A DNA stretch of 64,000 nucleotides from Myroides oncorhynchi. GTDB taxonomy: Bacteria > Bacteroidota > Bacteroidia > Flavobacteriales > Flavobacteriaceae. The position numbers and the translations under genes were made by a program. Within the stretch, counting starts at the first letter, position 1, and each line of letters starts with the position of its first letter. Shown one piece after another: positions 15,681 to 24,295 of the stretch. The notes beneath the pieces are model-generated. The model had not been told where the DNA came from. It was given only the letters and a program-made list of their open reading frames with translations, and searched no databases. The stretch covers positions 959,501 through 1,023,500 of the forward strand of contig NZ_JAJJMP010000001.1 in NCBI RefSeq assembly GCF_020905415.1, written 5' to 3'.

Positions 15681-18434
15681 ATGAAAAACTTTTTAGTTAT
15701 CTTATTTCTATTTGTATCAGTCTCATTTTATGGACAAAAGGCTGACATTAAAGGAAAAATAACAGATGACATGACGCAAGATCCATTAGCGTATGCAACA
15801 GTAGCAATTAAAAACACATCTAATGGAGTAAACACTGATCTTGATGGAAATTATCACATCACTGTTGAAGCAGGAACCTATATCCTACAATATCAATACA
15901 TGGGGTATATTACTCAAGAAAAAACAATTACAATTACAGCAAAAGAAACTAAAACTATCAATATTGCAATGGCATCTGAGCATATTGAATTAGAAGGAGT
16001 AGTAGTACAAACCACTCGCTCTAAAACTAGAGAATCTGCATTGCTTATAGAACAACAGCGTTCTAGCGAAATAAAACAACAAATCGGTGCACAAGAATTA
16101 TCTCGTAAAGGAGTTAGTGATGTAGCATCTGCTGTAGCTAAAACAACAGGAGTATCTAAACAAGAAGGAACAGGAACTATATTTGTACGTGGATTAGGAG
16201 ATCGATACAATAGTACATCACTTAACGGGTTACCATTAGCGTCTAATGATCCCGAAAAAAAGAATATTGACCTAAATTTATTCTCTACAGATATTGTTGA
16301 ATATATTTCTATCGACAAAACCTATAATGCTAGAAACTCAGGTGACTTTGCAGGAGGAAATATTGATATTATATCTAAAAAACACAGTGGAGAGGCTTTC
16401 TTTAATGCTTCTGTAGGAACAAATATCAATACAAATGCTGTAGGTGAAAGCAATTTTAAATCCCTGTCAGATAGAAGCTTTATCGGATTCTCTGAAACCA
16501 AACAACCAAGCAACGCTTTAAACAACTTTAGTTTTAAAAACTCAACACAAACTAAAGACAAGTCTCCTTATGGAATGAGTTTAGGTTTAAATGGAGGTAA
16601 ATCATTTTACTTCGGTAAGGAATCTTCATTAAACTTATTCGCTACTTTATCTTTTGACAATAATTATAAATTCAAAGAAGGAGTAAATCGTACGGCACAA
16701 GCACAAAACAGTTTTACAAAAGACTTATATATGAAGTCTTATGAATATAATACGAATACAACTGCTATGTTAAATGCTGATTACAACATCAACTCAAACA
16801 ACAGTATTAAATATAATGTTTTATTAATTAATGGTTCACAAGAAAAACTAGATGACTATACAGGATATATCAGAGATATCACGGATAGAAAAGACTACTA
16901 TGAGAGTTCATTATTAACAAGACAGAATTATAAACAAGATCGTTTATTAGTAAATCAATTATTAGGAGATCACAAACTTAATGAACAAATAGATCTTAAC
17001 TGGGGATTAGCGCTTAACAATATCTCTGCTCAGACTCCCGATAGACAGATGTACACTTTAAATAAAATTAAAGGACAAGATAACTATGAGTTCTCTACTA
17101 ACTCTAGATCAGATAACAATAGATATTTTGAAGACTTAATCGAGAATGAAATAAGTGCAAATATTGCTGCTTCTTATAAATTCGCAAAGAACAGTGATAA
17201 TCAATATAATGGTAAATTGACTTTAGGATACAACTTACGTCAAAAGAAACGAGAGTTTAAAGCTACTCAGTATGTATTTCAAATCAATGCTGACTATAAC
17301 AACAACATTAATCCAAATGCTTTAGATAGCTTTTTTAACCAACAAAACTTCAACAACGGATACTTCGAAACCTATACTTTCAGAGGAGGTTCTAGTACTC
17401 CAGGAGCATTACTCCCACAAACTTATGATGGAGACATGACTGTAAATGCAGGTTTTGCTAATGTTGAATACAAATTCTCAGATAGATTCTCAGGTACATT
17501 AGGTGCACGATTTGAAACTATTACGCAAAAAGTAACTTGGCAAACACAGTTAGATTCAGAAAAAACTTCTAACACCTTAGACAAAAATGCATTCTTACCT
17601 AGCTTATCTTTAAAGTTTGCTGTGAATGATAGAAATAACTTGCGTTTCGCTGCATCTAAAACATATACATTACCACAGTTTAAAGAAAGAGCAAGATTTA
17701 TCTATGAAGATGTTACTGAAATTAAAGTAGGTAACCCAGACTTATATGCTTCTGATGACTACAATGCTGATTTAAAATGGGAGTTCTTCCCTACAAATGA
17801 TGAAGTAATTTCTGCAACAGTATTTGGAAAATATATTAAAAATCCAATTAATGAAATCGTATCTGCCTCTTCATCAAATGATATCACTTATGCTAACACA
17901 GGTGACTATGGATATGCTACAGGAGTAGAAATCGAATTACGCAAAAACTTAATCAGCTTCGACGACATTAATACAAATAAAATCTCTGGAGGACTAAACG
18001 CCTCTATCATGAAGACTTACCAAAAATTAGATAACGAAAAAGTAAATAAGGAAAATAAGTACTTATCAACTTCTTTTACACACGACAATGCTAATTTTAC
18101 AGGAGCTTCTGATTTCTTGCTTAATGCAGACTTATCTTATATCAAAGAATGGGGAGAAAAGAACTTAATGGCGACAATGTCTTATGCTCACTTCTCTGAC
18201 AAACTATACTCTATTGGTACAGAACAAGGTGGTAACTTAGTAGATAAAGCATTCGGAATGCTAGACTTCACTTTTAAGATGAAGTTTAACAAAAACTTCG
18301 GTATAGGAATAAATGCAAAAAACTTATTAGATCCTAAAATCGAAAGAGAGCAACAAAACCTAACACAAGATATCTTAGTTAGATCTTATAAGTTAGGAAG
18401 AAACTTTAGTTTAAGCTTAAATTATAATTTCTAA
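15681..18434 (+). CDS. TonB-dependent outer-membrane receptor
   Basis: 917 aa. Signal peptide (MKNFLVILFLFVSVSFYGQ), then a carboxypeptidase-regulatory-like domain (KGKITDDMTQDPLAYATVAI, about residues 25-100), a plug domain (about 110-230, VRGLGDRYNSTSLNGLPL) and a 22-strand-type barrel ending in the aromatic signature FSLSLNYNF. It imports a scarce ligand with TonB-ExbBD energy. The context of a divergent PhoBR-like pair and downstream lipoprotein suggests a phosphate-containing ligand (inference). No SusD partner is present. Confidence 0.92.
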   Translation: MKNFLVILFLFVSVSFYGQKADIKGKITDDMTQDPLAYATVAIKNTSNGVNTDLDGNYHITVEAGTYILQYQYMGYITQEKTITITAKETKTINIAMASEHIELEGVVVQTTRSKTRESALLIEQQRSSEIKQQIGAQELSRKGVSDVASAVAKTTGVSKQEGTGTIFVRGLGDRYNSTSLNGLPLASNDPEKKNIDLNLFSTDIVEYISIDKTYNARNSGDFAGGNIDIISKKHSGEAFFNASVGTNINTNAVGESNFKSLSDRSFIGFSETKQPSNALNNFSFKNSTQTKDKSPYGMSLGLNGGKSFYFGKESSLNLFATLSFDNNYKFKEGVNRTAQAQNSFTKDLYMKSYEYNTNTTAMLNADYNINSNNSIKYNVLLINGSQEKLDDYTGYIRDITDRKDYYESSLLTRQNYKQDRLLVNQLLGDHKLNEQIDLNWGLALNNISAQTPDRQMYTLNKIKGQDNYEFSTNSRSDNNRYFEDLIENEISANIAASYKFAKNSDNQYNGKLTLGYNLRQKKREFKATQYVFQINADYNNNINPNALDSFFNQQNFNNGYFETYTFRGGSSTPGALLPQTYDGDMTVNAGFANVEYKFSDRFSGTLGARFETITQKVTWQTQLDSEKTSNTLDKNAFLPSLSLKFAVNDRNNLRFAASKTYTLPQFKERARFIYEDVTEIKVGNPDLYASDDYNADLKWEFFPTNDEVISATVFGKYIKNPINEIVSASSSNDITYANTGDYGYATGVEIELRKNLISFDDINTNKISGGLNASIMKTYQKLDNEKVNKENKYLSTSFTHDNANFTGASDFLLNADLSYIKEWGEKNLMATMSYAHFSDKLYSIGTEQGGNLVDKAFGMLDFTFKMKFNKNFGIGINAKNLLDPKIEREQQNLTQDILVRSYKLGRNFSLSLNYNF

Positions 18435-18468
18435 AATAGCATATTACACAAATACCCCAATTTAAGAA

Positions 18469-18505
18469 AGGCGAGAATCATATCTTTTGATCCTCGCTTT
18501 TTTTT
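18469..18505 (+). terminator. Intrinsic terminator after the TonB receptor
   Basis: GCGAG-A-ATC / GAT-C-CTCGC stem followed by nine T. It separates the receptor from the lipoprotein gene, which has its own promoter region. Confidence 0.75.
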
Positions 18506-18629
18506 ATCTCCTATATACAATAGTATATCCTGAAATAAACAAAATAAGAGGAGTATGTCTATCAATAAAACATAGCTCACTTAAGGCTATTCACATTCAC
18601 TTAATCTTAAACACTCAAAAAGCATCAAA

Positions 18630-18654
18630 TTAACACAGTTAACACATGGTTAAT
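18630..18654 (+). promoter_or_regulatory. Candidate PhoB-type direct repeats upstream of the lipoprotein gene
   Basis: TTAAC at 18630 and 18639 and TTAAT at 18650, the last pair with an 11-bp period. The last half-site starts 74 nt before the TTTG of the -7-like box; the equivalent distance before the receptor gene is 63 nt, one helical turn less. Confidence 0.4.
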
Positions 18655-18758
18655 ATTAAAATTACAAATAGTTAATTATTCAATGACAGTCACTTAACAC
18701 CCTTCGAACAATTTCTATACATCTTTGTATCAAACAAATATAAAAAACTATATTACAC

Positions 18759-19907
18759 ATGAAAAAATTATTAAGATCAGGATTCGCAATTGCAGTAGCA
18801 ACATTAACATTAGTAAGCTGTTCATCTAGTGATGACAACAACGATAATAATGGAGGAAAAGAAGGAATTTTAAAGGGTGATGTCATAGGGGGAGAAATGA
18901 AGAAAGGTGATAAAGTGAGTCTTCAAGCTAACAAAACATATAAATTAAAATCTAAGTTGGTAGTAGGTGATGGTGCAACATTAAACATACCAGAAGGAGT
19001 TAAAATCATTGGAGAAGGAGGAACACAGTCTTACATAGCAGTAGCACAAGGAGGACAAATATTTGTAGAAGGTTCTAAAACAAATCCTGTGGTTATGACT
19101 GCAAATGTTGCCAAAAGAGGAAGCTGGGGAGGTTTAGTAATCTGTGGTAAAGCACCTATCAATAAAGCTGTAAGTGCGACAGCTGAAGTATCTGACTTAA
19201 CTTATGGAGGTACTGTTTCTAACGACAACTCAGGATCAATCAAATATCTAAGAATAGAATACGCAGGAGCTAACTACAATAGTGAAAAAGAATTTAACGG
19301 TCTTTCATTATTCGGTGTTGGTAGTGGAACTACTATTCAATATGTACAAGCGCACGAAGGTTCTGATGATGGATTTGAGTGGTTCGGTGGAACAGTAAGT
19401 GCACAATATTTAGTATCTACGAACAATGATGATGATCAATTTGACTGGACAGAAGGATGGTCAGGTACAGACAATAAATTTTGGTATTCAAAACAATCAG
19501 GAGAAGCTGATAAAGGATTTGAAGCTGACAACAATGCAAAAAACAGATCTGCTAATCCTTACTCTAACCCTACAATCAAAGGTGTAACATTACTACCTGC
19601 TGTAGATGGAAAAGGTACTGCTATGAAATTACGTGAAGGAACTAAAGGAAATATTTCTGACGTAGTTATCGGAGCGTTCGGTACTGCATTCGATGTAGAA
19701 CATGACGAAACAATTGACAATGTTAAAAATGGTTCTTTAATCTTAAGCAACGTTAAACTAATCAACGTAGGTAAAGCTACTACAGGTAAAAACACGAAAG
19801 GTGAAACAATAGATGTATCAAAAGTATACACTACTGGTGAAGCAAAAGGTGCTGGTAATGGTGCTGGTGTTCCAGACTGGACAAAAGGGTGGACAGTAGG
19901 TCTATAA
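18759..19907 (+). CDS. Surface lipoprotein with beta-helix-like repeats
   Basis: 382 aa lipoprotein: signal peptide ending TLVSC (Cys about 21), then an acidic, low-complexity linker (SSSDDNNDNNGG) typical of surface-exposed Bacteroidota lipoproteins. The rest (LVVGDGATLNIPEGVKIIGEG..., AHEGSDDGFEWFGGTVSAQYLVSTNNDDDQFDW) is glycine- and aspartate-rich with beta-helix character. No catalytic motif is recognised. Its position after a TonB receptor and Pho-like regulators suggests a capture or presentation role for the imported ligand (inference). Confidence 0.75.
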   Translation: MKKLLRSGFAIAVATLTLVSCSSSDDNNDNNGGKEGILKGDVIGGEMKKGDKVSLQANKTYKLKSKLVVGDGATLNIPEGVKIIGEGGTQSYIAVAQGGQIFVEGSKTNPVVMTANVAKRGSWGGLVICGKAPINKAVSATAEVSDLTYGGTVSNDNSGSIKYLRIEYAGANYNSEKEFNGLSLFGVGSGTTIQYVQAHEGSDDGFEWFGGTVSAQYLVSTNNDDDQFDWTEGWSGTDNKFWYSKQSGEADKGFEADNNAKNRSANPYSNPTIKGVTLLPAVDGKGTAMKLREGTKGNISDVVIGAFGTAFDVEHDETIDNVKNGSLILSNVKLINVGKATTGKNTKGETIDVSKVYTTGEAKGAGNGAGVPDWTKGWTVGL

Positions 19908-19930
19908 TAATTAAGATATAAAAATGTTAA

Positions 19931-19966
19931 AAAAAAGTGCTTATTTATATAAATAAGCACTTTTTT
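19931..19966. terminator. Intrinsic terminator after the lipoprotein gene
   Basis: Near-perfect AGTGCTTATTTA / TAAATAAGCACT stem flanked by A and T runs; works for the plus strand and could work on both. Confidence 0.85.
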
Positions 19967-20017
19967 GTTTTTTTATATCAATTTAAATTTTTACTTTTAT
20001 ACCATAATTTTAGTTAG

Positions 20018-20368
20018 ATGGCAAAAAAATACTTTTATATCACAATGTTCATTGCAATGCTAGGCGGAAGTACAGCATTTGCGCAAAGTGGTTTGCGCTA
20101 TAATAATGAACCTAGATATTCTAATCAGAATATTGAAGGGCTATCTATTTACCCTAACCCAGCTGTGGCTAGTGGTAAATTGTACATTGAATCTACTAAA
20201 AATGAACCTAAAGAAGTAGAACTATACAATGTTGTAGGAAAAAAGGTATTTACGACAACAGTAAATAATAGAGAATTAAGTTTACCTTATAGCGTTAATG
20301 CAGGAATCTATGTAATGAAGATTAAAGAGAGTAACGCTACAGCTACTAGAAAGATAGTTATAAAATAA
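20018..20368 (+). CDS. Small T9SS-exported protein: signal peptide plus C-terminal sorting domain
   Basis: 116 aa. Sec signal peptide (MAKKYFYITMFIAMLGGSTAFAQ), a linker of only about 20 residues, then a full type-A T9SS sorting domain (LSIYPNPAVASGKLYIES...YNVVGKKVFTT...GIYVMKIKES...RKIVIK). No cargo domain exists between them. Such miniature proteins are processed and exported through PorV/PorU in T9SS bacteria; its function after removal of the sorting domain is unknown. Terminators flank it on both sides, so it is a single-gene unit. Confidence 0.85.
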   Translation: MAKKYFYITMFIAMLGGSTAFAQSGLRYNNEPRYSNQNIEGLSIYPNPAVASGKLYIESTKNEPKEVELYNVVGKKVFTTTVNNRELSLPYSVNAGIYVMKIKESNATATRKIVIK

Positions 20369-20397
20369 AGAATTACATTTTAATGATTTTATATTCT

Positions 20398-20432
20398 AAA
20401 AAGAGTATCTCTAAAAGAGATGCTCTTTTTTA
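20398..20432. terminator. Intrinsic terminator
   Basis: AAAAAGAGTATCTCT / AGAGATGCTCTTTTT stem followed by T-rich sequence, 30 nt after the T9SS gene. Confidence 0.8.
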
Positions 20433-20436
20433 TTTG

Positions 20437-20444
20437 TATTTTTG
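20437..20444 (+). promoter_or_regulatory. -7 promoter box TATTTTTG for the LuxE-like gene
   Basis: Perfect TAnnTTTG 20 nt upstream of the GTG start, directly after the preceding terminator. Confidence 0.5.
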
Positions 20445-20463
20445 TACTTAAATATACTACACC

Positions 20464-21444
20464 GTGTTTAGACCTGAAGAAATCATACAAATACAAACTA
20501 AAAAAGATTTCCATAGAACAGCTATGAAAGTCTTTAGATTCCAGTATGAGTATAACCCTGTTTATCAACAATTCTGTAACCTACTTAATAAAACACCAGA
20601 ACAAGTAAAAACATTAGTAGATGTACCTTTCTTGCCTATAGAGTTTTTTAAAAGTAAAGATATACTGAGCTCTAGTGAAGCAATACAAATTACTTTTACT
20701 AGTAGTGGTACAACGGGAGTAATTACTAGCAAACATCATGTGACTGACTTAACTTATTATGAATACAGTTTTAGGGCTGCGTTTTCACATTTCTATGGCA
20801 ACATTGAAGATTATGTTGTTCTAGCTCTGTTACCAGCTTATCTAGAGAGAGAAGGATCTTCGCTTATCTATATGGTAGAAGATTTAATAGAGGGGTCTAA
20901 TCAACCTGAAAGCGGGTTCTACTTAAACAACTATGCAGAATTAGCTAAAATGTTAGTTGATTTAGATAAACAAGGGAAGAATGTCTTACTTATAGGTGTT
21001 ACTTATGCTTTATTAGATATGATAGAGATGCAACAATTTTCTCTTAGTAATACTATCATTATGGAAACAGGAGGTATGAAAGGAAGGCGTAAAGAAATGA
21101 TTAGAGAGGAACTTCACAAAGTTTTATGCAGTGGTTTTGGAGTTACCAAAATACATTCAGAATACGGAATGACTGAATTACTTTCTCAAGGATATTCTTT
21201 TGGAGATGGTATTTTCGAATGTCCACCTTGGATGGACATCCTAATTCGTGATCCTGAAGATGCACTAAGATATATTGAAGAGGGAAAAACGGGTGGGGTT
21301 AACGTAATCGACCTAGCAAATGTAAACTCTTGTTCATTTATAGCTACACAGGACTTAGGTAAGAAATATAAAGACGGTTCGTTCGAAGTATTAGGACGAT
21401 TTGACCATTCAGATATAAGAGGATGTAACTTAATGGTAGTGTAA
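20464..21444 (+). CDS. LuxE/PaaK-family acyl-activating enzyme
   Basis: 326 aa, GTG start at 20464. The adenylate-forming signature FTSSGTTGVITSKH (about residues 79-92) and the SEYGMTELLSQ motif resemble LuxE acyl-protein synthetase, about the length of LuxE. It should activate a carboxylic or fatty acid with ATP. It is a single-gene unit bounded by terminators beside the gldC-gldB genes; no lux or long-chain acyl reductase partner is nearby, so the biological substrate is unknown. Confidence 0.8.
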   Translation: MFRPEEIIQIQTKKDFHRTAMKVFRFQYEYNPVYQQFCNLLNKTPEQVKTLVDVPFLPIEFFKSKDILSSSEAIQITFTSSGTTGVITSKHHVTDLTYYEYSFRAAFSHFYGNIEDYVVLALLPAYLEREGSSLIYMVEDLIEGSNQPESGFYLNNYAELAKMLVDLDKQGKNVLLIGVTYALLDMIEMQQFSLSNTIIMETGGMKGRRKEMIREELHKVLCSGFGVTKIHSEYGMTELLSQGYSFGDGIFECPPWMDILIRDPEDALRYIEEGKTGGVNVIDLANVNSCSFIATQDLGKKYKDGSFEVLGRFDHSDIRGCNLMVV

Positions 21445-21457
21445 TCATTATTACAAT

Positions 21458-21493
21458 AAAAAGCGCTGTAAATAATTATTTTACAGCGCTTTT
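21458..21493. terminator. Bidirectional intrinsic terminator
   Basis: AAAAAGCGCTGTAAA / TTTTACAGCGCTTTTT stem between the convergent LuxE-like and gldC genes; A and T runs make it functional for both strands. Confidence 0.85.
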
Positions 21494-21504
21494 TTTATCG
21501 TCTA

Positions 21505-21843
21505 TTACTTCTCAATTAATTCTAACTTCTCTGCAAAGTAATCACAGAAATCTTTCATTGTAGCGGCCATCTTTTCATCCTCAGTTGCACGTTCAAACGT
21601 ATCTGACATCGCAACTAATGTTTGGTGAAAAAACTTTTTCATCTCATCCACAGGCATGTCTTTAGTCCATAAATCTATGCGAAGAGTTTCTTTCGCTTTA
21701 TGATCCCATATAGATAATAACATCGCCTTAGCCGCAGCACCATTAACACCTCCATCTTCAGCAGTCCAGAATATTTTATCTGGCACCTTATTCTCGTCTA
21801 ATTCTACTCTAATATTTATATCAGAAACGTGATTTTTACTCAT
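21505..21843 (-). CDS. gldC: Gliding motility protein GldC
   Basis: 112 aa cytoplasmic protein recognised from its size, sequence (SDINIRVELDENKVPDKIFWTAEDGG) and place directly after gldB. In Flavobacterium, GldC assists gliding and stabilises GldB, and gliding shares machinery with T9SS. The start codon overlaps the gldB stop by 1 nt, so translation is coupled. Confidence 0.92.
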   Translation of the reverse strand: MSKNHVSDINIRVELDENKVPDKIFWTAEDGGVNGAAAKAMLLSIWDHKAKETLRIDLWTKDMPVDEMKKFFHQTLVAMSDTFERATEDEKMAATMKDFCDYFAEKLELIEK

Positions 21844-22829
21844 TACTTCTTTGGTTTATATTTTGATTTTTCAAATATTTCTTTTGCTTCTTTATTAAAA
21901 AGTTCTTGCAAAGTTACATTATTATTCGTCATATATGAGTTAACTATTTGCCAACCCAACCAAGCTCCTGTTCTTCCTGGACTATCTCCATCAATATCTA
22001 AATAATACTTAGAAAAAGGAGCTGCTGTTAAAAACCTACTAGATAATCTCGGGTCAGTATCATATAACAAATTATTATCAACGAAATATCTCCACATATA
22101 CTGCTCATTCATTTGACACCATTTTATTTGTTCAGGTGTAAATCCGATAATATAAGAATCTTCTATATTAGGCAGTAGCAACTTCTTTGCATATAGAGTT
22201 TTCCCATATTGTATTACCCCTCCTAAAAAAGTCTTGTCTCTATTACTAGATATTTTTTGGATAAGAAAACTCTCCGCTAAATCAGGCAAAATTTGTGTTG
22301 ATTCAAACGTGCCTCGTAAATAATCAGGAAAGCCTTGATAAAAACGGTGATCTTTACCTAAATAAGTATCTAGAGCAATCAAAACTAGCGAATCTGCGTA
22401 GATAGCCTTCGCAGTAACATCTACTTCTGAGATAAGTGTAATAACTTTCTTCTTAGATGATTCTTGCGGATAATAGTATTTGATATGCTTAAAGAAGTCT
22501 TCTAATTGAGAAGGTAGATTTCCCAAGTCCGTAAACCTCTTCTCTACTTCTTCATTTAATTCTATAAACAAGGTGTCTTTTTTCTTCTCTAACCAGAAAT
22601 CATCCGATAGATTTGAATTAAAGAAATAAGGGTGCTTTTTTTTAACCTCTTCGAACTGTGAGACATCCATCTTATAGAATTCTTCATCAAAACGAGAAAT
22701 AGTCATTTCTACAGGAATCTCCGCAATCTCTTTTTCAAGATCGCTTTTCATATCCCTACAGCTTGACCAAAAAACACAGCCAACTAGTAAAACCACACTA
22801 GATAAATTAGTAAATTTGGAAAAAGTCAT
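21843..22829 (-). CDS. gldB: Gliding motility lipoprotein GldB
   Basis: 328 aa from the ATG at 22827-22829. A TTG at 22850 would add seven residues but lies only 4 nt from the -7 box and is rejected. The lipoprotein signal has Cys at about residues 18 and 24 (LLVGC, WSSC); the latter is followed by a charged mature N-terminus. The body (EMTISRFDEEFY...GFPDYLRGTF...TGAWLGWQIVNSYM) matches GldB, an envelope lipoprotein needed for gliding and T9SS-linked motility in Flavobacterium. Confidence 0.92.
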   Translation of the reverse strand: MTFSKFTNLSSVVLLVGCVFWSSCRDMKSDLEKEIAEIPVEMTISRFDEEFYKMDVSQFEEVKKKHPYFFNSNLSDDFWLEKKKDTLFIELNEEVEKRFTDLGNLPSQLEDFFKHIKYYYPQESSKKKVITLISEVDVTAKAIYADSLVLIALDTYLGKDHRFYQGFPDYLRGTFESTQILPDLAESFLIQKISSNRDKTFLGGVIQYGKTLYAKKLLLPNIEDSYIIGFTPEQIKWCQMNEQYMWRYFVDNNLLYDTDPRLSSRFLTAAPFSKYYLDIDGDSPGRTGAWLGWQIVNSYMTNNNVTLQELFNKEAKEIFEKSKYKPKK

Positions 22830-22854
22830 TTTATCTTTTTTTATTTTCAAAGTA

Positions 22855-22862
22855 CAAATATA
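22855..22862 (-). promoter_or_regulatory. -7 promoter box TATATTTG for gldB-gldC
   Basis: Perfect TAnnTTTG on the minus strand, giving a predicted leader of about 20 nt before the ATG at 22829. Confidence 0.55.
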
Positions 22863-22902
22863 ATAAGATAGATATCAACCTATTCCATAATTCTTCAAAG
22901 TC

Positions 22903-23709
22903 ATGACAAACAATATTAAAATGAATACAGAAGCAGTTACTAACCACATTGTTAATTGGTTAAAAAATTATGCTCAAAATGCAAGAGTTAGCGGTTATGT
23001 TATAGGAATATCAGGAGGTATAGACTCTGCTGTTACATCTACTTTATGTGCGATGACAGGACTACCTCTATTATGCGTCGAAATGCCTATACATCAAGAC
23101 CCTTCTCAAATATCAAGAGCTAAAGAACATATAGATTTCTTACAGAATAAGTTTCCTAATGTGACATCTACAGAAGCTAATTTAACTTCTACATTCGAGA
23201 TATTTAAAGAATCTGTACCTTCTTCTAAAGATGAAGCAATCCTCAACCTAACATTAGCTAACACACGTGCTAGACTACGTATGACAACATTATACTACTA
23301 TGCTGGACTACACAGGAGTCTAGTGGCTGGAACAGGTAACAAAGTAGAGGACTTCGGTGTAGGTTTCTTTACTAAATATGGTGACGGTGGAGTAGACGTC
23401 AGCCCTATCGCAGATTTAATGAAATCAGAAGTACGCACTATCGGAGAGTACTTAGGTATTCCAAGTAGTATTATCATAGCCAAGCCTACTGATGGATTAT
23501 TTGGTGACGAACGCTCAGATGAGGATCAATTAGGTGCTAACTATGACGAACTAGAAGTAGCTATGCTAGCACACGACAAAGGAGCTAAAGCAGAAGACTT
23601 CACAGGAAGAGAAAAAGAAGTTTTTGAAATATATCGTAGATTAAATAAAATCAATCAGCATAAGATTAACCCTATACCTGTCTGTATAATTCCTATAGAA
23701 TTCAAATAA
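22903..23709 (+). CDS. nadE: NH3-dependent NAD+ synthetase
   Basis: 268 aa, the short ammonia-dependent form without a glutaminase domain. The PP-loop SGGIDSAVTS (about residues 38-47) and the later conserved GTGNKVEDFGVGFFTKYGDG and KPTDGLFGDERSDEDQLG motifs are intact. It amidates deamido-NAD in the final step of NAD synthesis. Divergent from gldB-gldC, an order commonly seen in flavobacteria. A second in-frame ATG at 22921 (MNTEAVTNH) is an equally plausible start. Confidence 0.93.
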   Translation: MTNNIKMNTEAVTNHIVNWLKNYAQNARVSGYVIGISGGIDSAVTSTLCAMTGLPLLCVEMPIHQDPSQISRAKEHIDFLQNKFPNVTSTEANLTSTFEIFKESVPSSKDEAILNLTLANTRARLRMTTLYYYAGLHRSLVAGTGNKVEDFGVGFFTKYGDGGVDVSPIADLMKSEVRTIGEYLGIPSSIIIAKPTDGLFGDERSDEDQLGANYDELEVAMLAHDKGAKAEDFTGREKEVFEIYRRLNKINQHKINPIPVCIIPIEFK

Positions 23710-23756
23710 TCACTATTCAATAAATACTTTTTTATCATCTATATCTTAAAAACAAA

Positions 23757-23764
23757 TACCTTTG
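23757..23764 (+). promoter_or_regulatory. -7 promoter box TACCTTTG
   Basis: Perfect TAnnTTTG 17 nt before the ATG of the lipoprotein gene at 23782. Confidence 0.55.
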
Positions 23765-23781
23765 TTAAAAAAATATTAGTT

Positions 23782-24261
23782 ATGAAAAAGTATTTATTAT
23801 TTTTAATTACCATATTATCTATATCTCTGACTTCATGTTCAGTAGATGATGACTACTGTGGTAATGAAACCTATAGGTCATTACAACTTAAAGAAACACC
23901 TAATTTTAGCCCTTTAAATTTCTATGTAAAAGGGCTCAAAGGAGATTCCTATATTATTATTAGAAATGAAAGAGACTTCCAAAATAGAGTGTATGGAGCT
24001 CAATACTATAGAAATGTTATAGATTGGAGATATGATGAGCTGATTATTGGACAAAAATATGAAGAGCGTTTTAGTGGAATTATAGACATATCAACATTCT
24101 ATAAAGAAAGCTGTAATTACAACTTTCAAAACATTCTAAATGTAGAAATTAAATTGAACAAAGGCTCTAAATATAATGGTTATATTACTTACCACACCAT
24201 TGTTCCTAAAACAAAAAGTGAGCAATATGATATAATAACTACTGTACAATTCTATAATTAA
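23782..24261 (+). CDS. Small lipoprotein of unknown function
   Basis: 159 aa with a clear lipoprotein signal (MKKYLLFLITILSISLTSC, Cys about 19) followed by SVDDDYCGNE, a typical acidic surface-export tether. The remainder is beta-rich with no recognised domain. Single gene with its own promoter box and terminator. Confidence 0.7.
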   Translation: MKKYLLFLITILSISLTSCSVDDDYCGNETYRSLQLKETPNFSPLNFYVKGLKGDSYIIIRNERDFQNRVYGAQYYRNVIDWRYDELIIGQKYEERFSGIIDISTFYKESCNYNFQNILNVEIKLNKGSKYNGYITYHTIVPKTKSEQYDIITTVQFYN

Positions 24262-24265
24262 TACG

Positions 24266-24287
24266 AAAAGAGGCTATTGCCTCTTTT
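24266..24287. terminator. Bidirectional intrinsic terminator
   Basis: AAAAGAGGC-tatt-GCCTCTTTT between the convergent lipoprotein and dnaG genes. Confidence 0.85.
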
Positions 24288-24295
24288 TTGTTTAT

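Larger units (their letters stand above)
18435..18758. other. Spacer between receptor and lipoprotein genes
   Basis: 324 nt without a gene. It contains the receptor terminator (18469-18505), three TTAAC/TTAAT half-sites (18630-18654), a further TTAAC-N6-CGAAC pair (18694-18709) and an ATCTTTG -7-like box at 18721-18727. Confidence 0.6.
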
